From the NCBI GenBank assembly GCA_023143305.1, contig JAGLHV010000045.1, positions 1-7,933 of the forward strand: DNA of 7,933 nucleotides. Direction: 5' to 3'. The translations under genes were made by a program, and so were the position numbers. The stretch is from a bacterium. GTDB lineage: Bacteria > CBDUZB01 > JAGLHV01. Positions 5,482-7,933 of this stretch are shown one piece after another (positions within the stretch are counted from its first letter, which is position 1; each line of letters opens with the position of its first letter). Below the pieces are notes generated by a model that was not told the origin of the DNA, ran no database searches, and saw only the letters and a list, made by a program, of their open reading frames with translations.

Positions 5482-6099
5482 ATGAAAAGGATATTATTTA
5501 TTCCTGTTTTGATGACTTTATGTGTAAGTTTTAGTACCTATTTTTTAGCAGCTGAACAGGACAAGACAGGGATGAAGACTATGATAGGTAAAAAAATGAT
5601 GAGCAAAACAATGGACAATGAAAGAAAACAAATGATGGAAATGTGCCCTATGCATACTAAAATGATGAAAAATATGATGAGTAAGTCTATTGTAGAGACC
5701 GAGGATGACGGAATTGTAGTTATGATAGGCAATAAACTGTTTAAATACGACAAAAATCTAAAATTAAAAAATGAAACAGAAATAAAAATTGATATGGAAG
5801 CTATGCATAAAAAAATGATGGAGATGAAAAAAAAATGCCCTATGCCTACTAAAATGATGAAAAATATGATGAGTAAGTTTATTGTGGCGACCGAGGATAA
5901 CGGGGTTGTAGTTATGATCGGCAATAAACTGTTTAAATACGACAAAAATCTAAAATTAAAAAATGAAGCAGAACTAAAAATTGATATGGAAGCTATGCAT
6001 AAAAAAATGATGGAGATAAAAGAAAAATGCCCGATGTGCCATAAAATGATGGAAAAAAGCGATAAAACTATGTTAAAAGATGGGAACGTTGTTAAATAG
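5482..6099 (+). CDS. Exported Met-rich repeat protein, putative metal-binding
   Basis: I do not recognise a named gene. The 205-residue product has an N-terminal signal peptide (KR, then a hydrophobic stretch to about residue 22, probable cleavage near FLAA-EQ). The mature part is unusually rich in Met (35 of 205 overall) and Lys. It contains two 64-residue tandem repeats, C55-K118 and C119-K182, and the start of a third at C183. Each begins CPM-x-x-KMM, continues with an acidic ETEDDG/ATEDNG turn and VVMIGNKLFKYDKNLKLKN, and ends MEAMHKKMME. The last unit has CPMCHKMM, a CxxC. Met, Cys and His clusters of this kind occur in periplasmic copper or silver binding proteins, so metal binding outside the cytoplasm is a reasonable inference. 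GGAGG at 5471-5474 and neighbours sets the start. The repeat DNA is about 94% identical, implying recent duplication. Confidence 0.82.
   Translation: MKRILFIPVLMTLCVSFSTYFLAAEQDKTGMKTMIGKKMMSKTMDNERKQMMEMCPMHTKMMKNMMSKSIVETEDDGIVVMIGNKLFKYDKNLKLKNETEIKIDMEAMHKKMMEMKKKCPMPTKMMKNMMSKFIVATEDNGVVVMIGNKLFKYDKNLKLKNEAELKIDMEAMHKKMMEIKEKCPMCHKMMEKSDKTMLKDGNVVK
5644..6027 (+). repeat. Two tandem 192-base coding repeats
   Basis: Units 5644-5835 and 5836-6027 match with roughly 12 substitutions by eye and no gaps, keeping frame; a third partial unit begins at 6028 (TGCCCGATG). Conservation is highest over the IGNKLFKYDKNLKLKN part and the MEAMHKKMME helix. Confidence 0.92.
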
Positions 6100-6112
6100 T
6101 TAAATAACTATT
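6095..6112. repeat. Perfect AT palindrome over the stop codon of the Met-rich gene
   Basis: AATAGTTA (6095-6102) and TAACTATT (6105-6112) form an 18-base inverted repeat covering the TAG at 6097-6099. There is no U-tract after it, so it is a poor intrinsic terminator. It sits exactly where the transposase remnant begins. Confidence 0.5.
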
Positions 6113-6119
6113 GGTATAA

Positions 6120-6345
6120 CTTTGCTTAAATCTGATAGCCAAAAAACTAGTAGTAGAGGTAGTAGAATTAAAAGGAAATAGAAGGGGTGAAAAAATAGCT
6201 AAAGCCAGAGCTTTGATATCATACATCGGGCAAAGGTATTTGGGGGAACAGTACCGGTATAAGCATCGCATATAATCGAGGGAAGAAAATAATAGAGGAG
6301 GATGCAGGGGCAAAAAGCATTTTTGATAACATTTTAATTACTTAA
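6120..6345 (+). pseudogene. Remnant of REP-associated (IS200-like, Y1) transposase, C-terminal DnaA-like HTH region
   Basis: No long ORF exists here, but two plus-strand frames read as one protein tail. From 6120 to about 6245 the frame gives LNLIAKK, then VVELKGNRRGEKIAKARAL and ISYIGQRYLG. After the run of five Gs (6242-6246) the next frame continues NSTGISIAYNRGKKIIEED and closes with TAA at 6343-6345. The pattern 'GNRR..KIAKARALISYI..RYLG ... GIS.AYNRGKKI..E' matches the C-terminal DnaA-like helix-turn-helix of REP-associated tyrosine transposases (RAYTs). The catalytic Y1 domain is absent, and about 15 residues of the helix-turn-helix seem missing at the frameshift. It is therefore a dead fragment. 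The REP-like palindrome at 5336-5380 supports past RAYT activity in this region. Confidence 0.7.
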
Positions 6346-6359
6346 CAACGTCCCTTTGT

Positions 6360-7649
6360 ATGCATATGAAACTAAAGCAAAAATTTTTATTAATTAATCT
6401 ATGTGCTTTTCTTTATTCAGGGATATGTCTTTTTTTAGCCCAATGGTGGATTAATTACTTAGCAAAATCAATCGGCAATTACTATCTAAGTCTTGTCATC
6501 ATATTATTTGTTGCCATTATTCCCGGGTATCTGAATATATTACTTTTGATAAGTTTATTCGTCTATCGTTACCAGCCCCTAGAGATAGAAGATAAAGATT
6601 TGCCACCTATAACACTTCTCATCCCAGCTTATAATGAAGAAAGTGTTATTAAAGAGACTTTCCGAGGAATAAGCCAACAGGATTATCCCAATAATATAGA
6701 AATTATTGTGATAGATGACGGGTCATCCGATAATACTATCAAAGAATTAGAAAAATTAGATATTAGTAATCTAAAAATCATCAAGGCTTCCCACGGAAGA
6801 AAAGCTAATGCCTTAAATATCGGATTAACAGAATCATCGAATGATATAATAGTAACTATTGATGCGGATACTTTTCTCCATAAAAACGCAGTCAAAATAA
6901 TTGTAGCCAGAATTTTAAGTAATTCTAACTATGGAGCAGTAGCCGGGCATGTGTTGGTTAAAAATGAACGTATGTCTAAACTAAGCAGGATACAGGCATG
7001 GGATTATATGTTGGGTATCTCAGCAGTGAAAAGACAACAGGGACTATTTAAAGGGACTTTAGTTGCTCAAGGAGCCTTTAGTGTTTTCAGAAAAAAAGCC
7101 TTGCTTTCAGTAAATGGGTGGAGAGATAGACTGGGTGAAGATATTGTATTGACATGGGCATTACTCAAAAAGGGATATCAAATAGACTATGAACCTACAG
7201 CCTTTGCTTTTACTAACGTACCTTTAAATTATCATGCATATTCCCGGCAACGTCAAAGGTGGGCCAGAGGCATGATAGAAGGTTTTAAAGACCATATCGA
7301 GTTAATCTGGAAAGGTAAACGGTACAGTTCTTTCTTTGTGGCTTTGAATCTATTTTTTCCTTTTATTGATTTTTTCTATACGTTTGTTTTTATTCCTGGA
7401 ATTATTATGGTTTTTTTTGGCTATTATTACATTGTTGGTTTAACAACCCTTTTCGTAATCCCTATAACTGTCTGTATTATTATTGAAATGTTGGATTCAC
7501 AAAGGCGTTTTATGAAGTATGCCGGTTTAAAAATTAGACACAATCCTGTGGGATTAATATTTTATGTTTTAATATATCAAATTATTATGTCTCCAATTTG
7601 TGTCATAGGATATTTGAAAGAGTTATTCAAATCTAAAAAGAAATGGTAG
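6360..7649 (+). CDS. Processive family 2 glycosyltransferase, PgaC/IcaA-like
   Basis: Inner-membrane beta-glycosyltransferase of 429 residues, the size of PgaC/IcaA-type poly-N-acetylglucosamine synthases. Two N-terminal membrane segments (about 9-30 and 41-69) precede a cytoplasmic GT-A domain with PAYNEE (89-94), DDGSSDNT (119-126), DAD (168-170), the catalytic-base motif GED (259-261, in place of the more usual TED) and QRQRW (297-301), the acceptor/processivity motif. Two or three C-terminal membrane segments follow (about 325-375 and 395-418). The polymer could be PNAG, or a related hyaluronan- or cellulose-like glycan; the sequence does not decide. No ribosome binding site is visible before ATG 6360 or the second ATG at 6366. 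The upstream DNA is the transposase remnant, so native control may have been replaced. The downstream TPR gene is 12 bases away and probably co-transcribed. Confidence 0.9.
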   Translation: MHMKLKQKFLLINLCAFLYSGICLFLAQWWINYLAKSIGNYYLSLVIILFVAIIPGYLNILLLISLFVYRYQPLEIEDKDLPPITLLIPAYNEESVIKETFRGISQQDYPNNIEIIVIDDGSSDNTIKELEKLDISNLKIIKASHGRKANALNIGLTESSNDIIVTIDADTFLHKNAVKIIVARILSNSNYGAVAGHVLVKNERMSKLSRIQAWDYMLGISAVKRQQGLFKGTLVAQGAFSVFRKKALLSVNGWRDRLGEDIVLTWALLKKGYQIDYEPTAFAFTNVPLNYHAYSRQRQRWARGMIEGFKDHIELIWKGKRYSSFFVALNLFFPFIDFFYTFVFIPGIIMVFFGYYYIVGLTTLFVIPITVCIIIEMLDSQRRFMKYAGLKIRHNPVGLIFYVLIYQIIMSPICVIGYLKELFKSKKKW

Positions 7650-7661
7650 GGAAAAGTGAGG

Positions 7662-7933
7662 ATGAGTAAAATTTCTAAAGCAGTAGTAATAATATTTTTA
7701 TTTTCTATAACCGCTTATGCCCAAGAAAATCAAAGAGAAAAAATGGTAGCGGATTATATTCACTCTGGATGGGAACTTGTGGCGGAAGAAAGAACAAAAG
7801 AAGCTAATGTTAACTTTCATAAAGCAGTAGAGTTAGAACCTAATAACATAAAGGCCCTGGAAGGATTGGGTAATACATCTATGTTATTAGACAGAAATAA
7901 AGAAGCAAAAGATATTTTTAATAAAATTTTAAA
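7662..7933 (+). CDS. Exported TPR-repeat protein, N-terminal part (runs off window)
   Basis: Ninety codons are visible and the frame is open at the window end. The product starts with a classical signal peptide, MSKISKAVVIIFLFSITAYA with probable cleavage after AYA (residue 20). From about residue 34 come two tetratricopeptide-type helix pairs, one ending NFHKAVELEPNNIKAL and the next covering LGNTSMLLDRNKEAKDIFNKIL. Position 12 bases after the glycosyltransferase suggests a periplasmic or outer-membrane partner in polysaccharide export, like the TPR domain of PgaA or AlgK-type proteins; whether a beta-barrel follows cannot be seen. AGGGAAAA (7648-7655) is the likely ribosome binding site. 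A GTG at 7656, in frame, would add two residues. Confidence 0.82.
   Translation, partial: MSKISKAVVIIFLFSITAYAQENQREKMVADYIHSGWELVAEERTKEANVNFHKAVELEPNNIKALEGLGNTSMLLDRNKEAKDIFNKIL

Noticed and set aside
5538..5945. 135-residue hydrophobic minus-strand ORF opposite the Met-rich gene, resembling a membrane protein
   Set aside because: The hydrophobicity comes from reading ATG- and AAA-rich repeats backwards (CAT and TTT codons). The apparent internal duplication is the same 192-base repeat. The plus frame has a signal peptide and a ribosome site.
5644..6060. Tandem repeats considered as a CRISPR-like or satellite array
   Set aside because: Units are 192 bases, contiguous, in frame and protein-coding, with no spacers.
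6092..6313. 73-residue minus-strand ORF in the gap before the glycosyltransferase
   Set aside because: The plus-strand frames carry a recognisable transposase tail, so this is its antisense shadow.
1659..6359. tRNA or other structured RNA genes in the gaps
   Set aside because: I found no cloverleaf with a CCA-type acceptor end or GTTCGA-like T-loop in the gaps; the TTCGA at 5336 belongs to the REP-like palindrome.
6683..6895. 70-residue minus-strand ORF in the glycosyltransferase
   Set aside because: Antisense to the GT-A catalytic domain with its conserved motifs.

Overview
The window is AT-rich bacterial chromosome with compact housekeeping genes on the plus strand, separated by three gene-poor stretches that hold gene debris and repeats. 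The content suggests an uncultivated, probably anaerobic, Gram-negative-type bacterium. The iron-sulfur genes are an archaeal-like SufC followed by a single SufB/D-like scaffold, the 'minimal' SUF layout typical of strict anaerobes. The last two genes look like an envelope polysaccharide synthase and its periplasmic TPR partner. The organism assignment is inference and the phylum cannot be fixed from this sequence.

Layout. (1) 1-1658: the 3' part of serC (phosphoserine aminotransferase) overlaps serA (3-phosphoglycerate dehydrogenase with an ACT domain) by 8 bases; together they are two of the three steps of serine synthesis. (2) 1659-2243: a gap holding a decayed minus-strand gene, best read as the C-terminus of a VIT/VWA-type protein, then a promoter with two tandem TATAAT boxes. 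(3) 2244-4614: a PEBP/YbhB-like protein, then sufC and a sufB/sufD-like gene (SmsC-SmsB), closely spaced and probably co-transcribed. An 8-codon ORF ends exactly where sufC starts. (4) 4714-5208: a YajQ-family nucleotide-binding protein. (5) 5209-5481: a gap with a REP-like palindromic element and a perfect Shine-Dalgarno sequence heading a tiny Cys-containing ORF. (6) 5482-6099: an exported Met-rich protein with two near-identical 64-residue repeats, probably metal-binding. (7) 6100-6359: a frameshifted remnant of the C-terminal DNA-binding domain of a REP-associated (IS200-like) transposase. (8) 6360-7933: a PgaC/IcaA-like processive glycosyltransferase and the start of a secreted TPR protein that runs off the end.

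How the parts relate. serC-serA and sufC-sufB are functional pairs, and serine-derived cysteine could feed sulfur to the SUF system, although no desulfurase is present here. The glycosyltransferase plus TPR protein looks like the start of an exopolysaccharide locus. The REP-like element and the transposase remnant lie about 750 bases apart and flank the Met-rich gene, so past REP/RAYT activity may have shaped that segment. I do not see a clearly new multi-gene system. The best leads are the repeat-built Met-rich protein with its possible Cys leader ORF, the two pseudogenes, and the reduced SUF operon.
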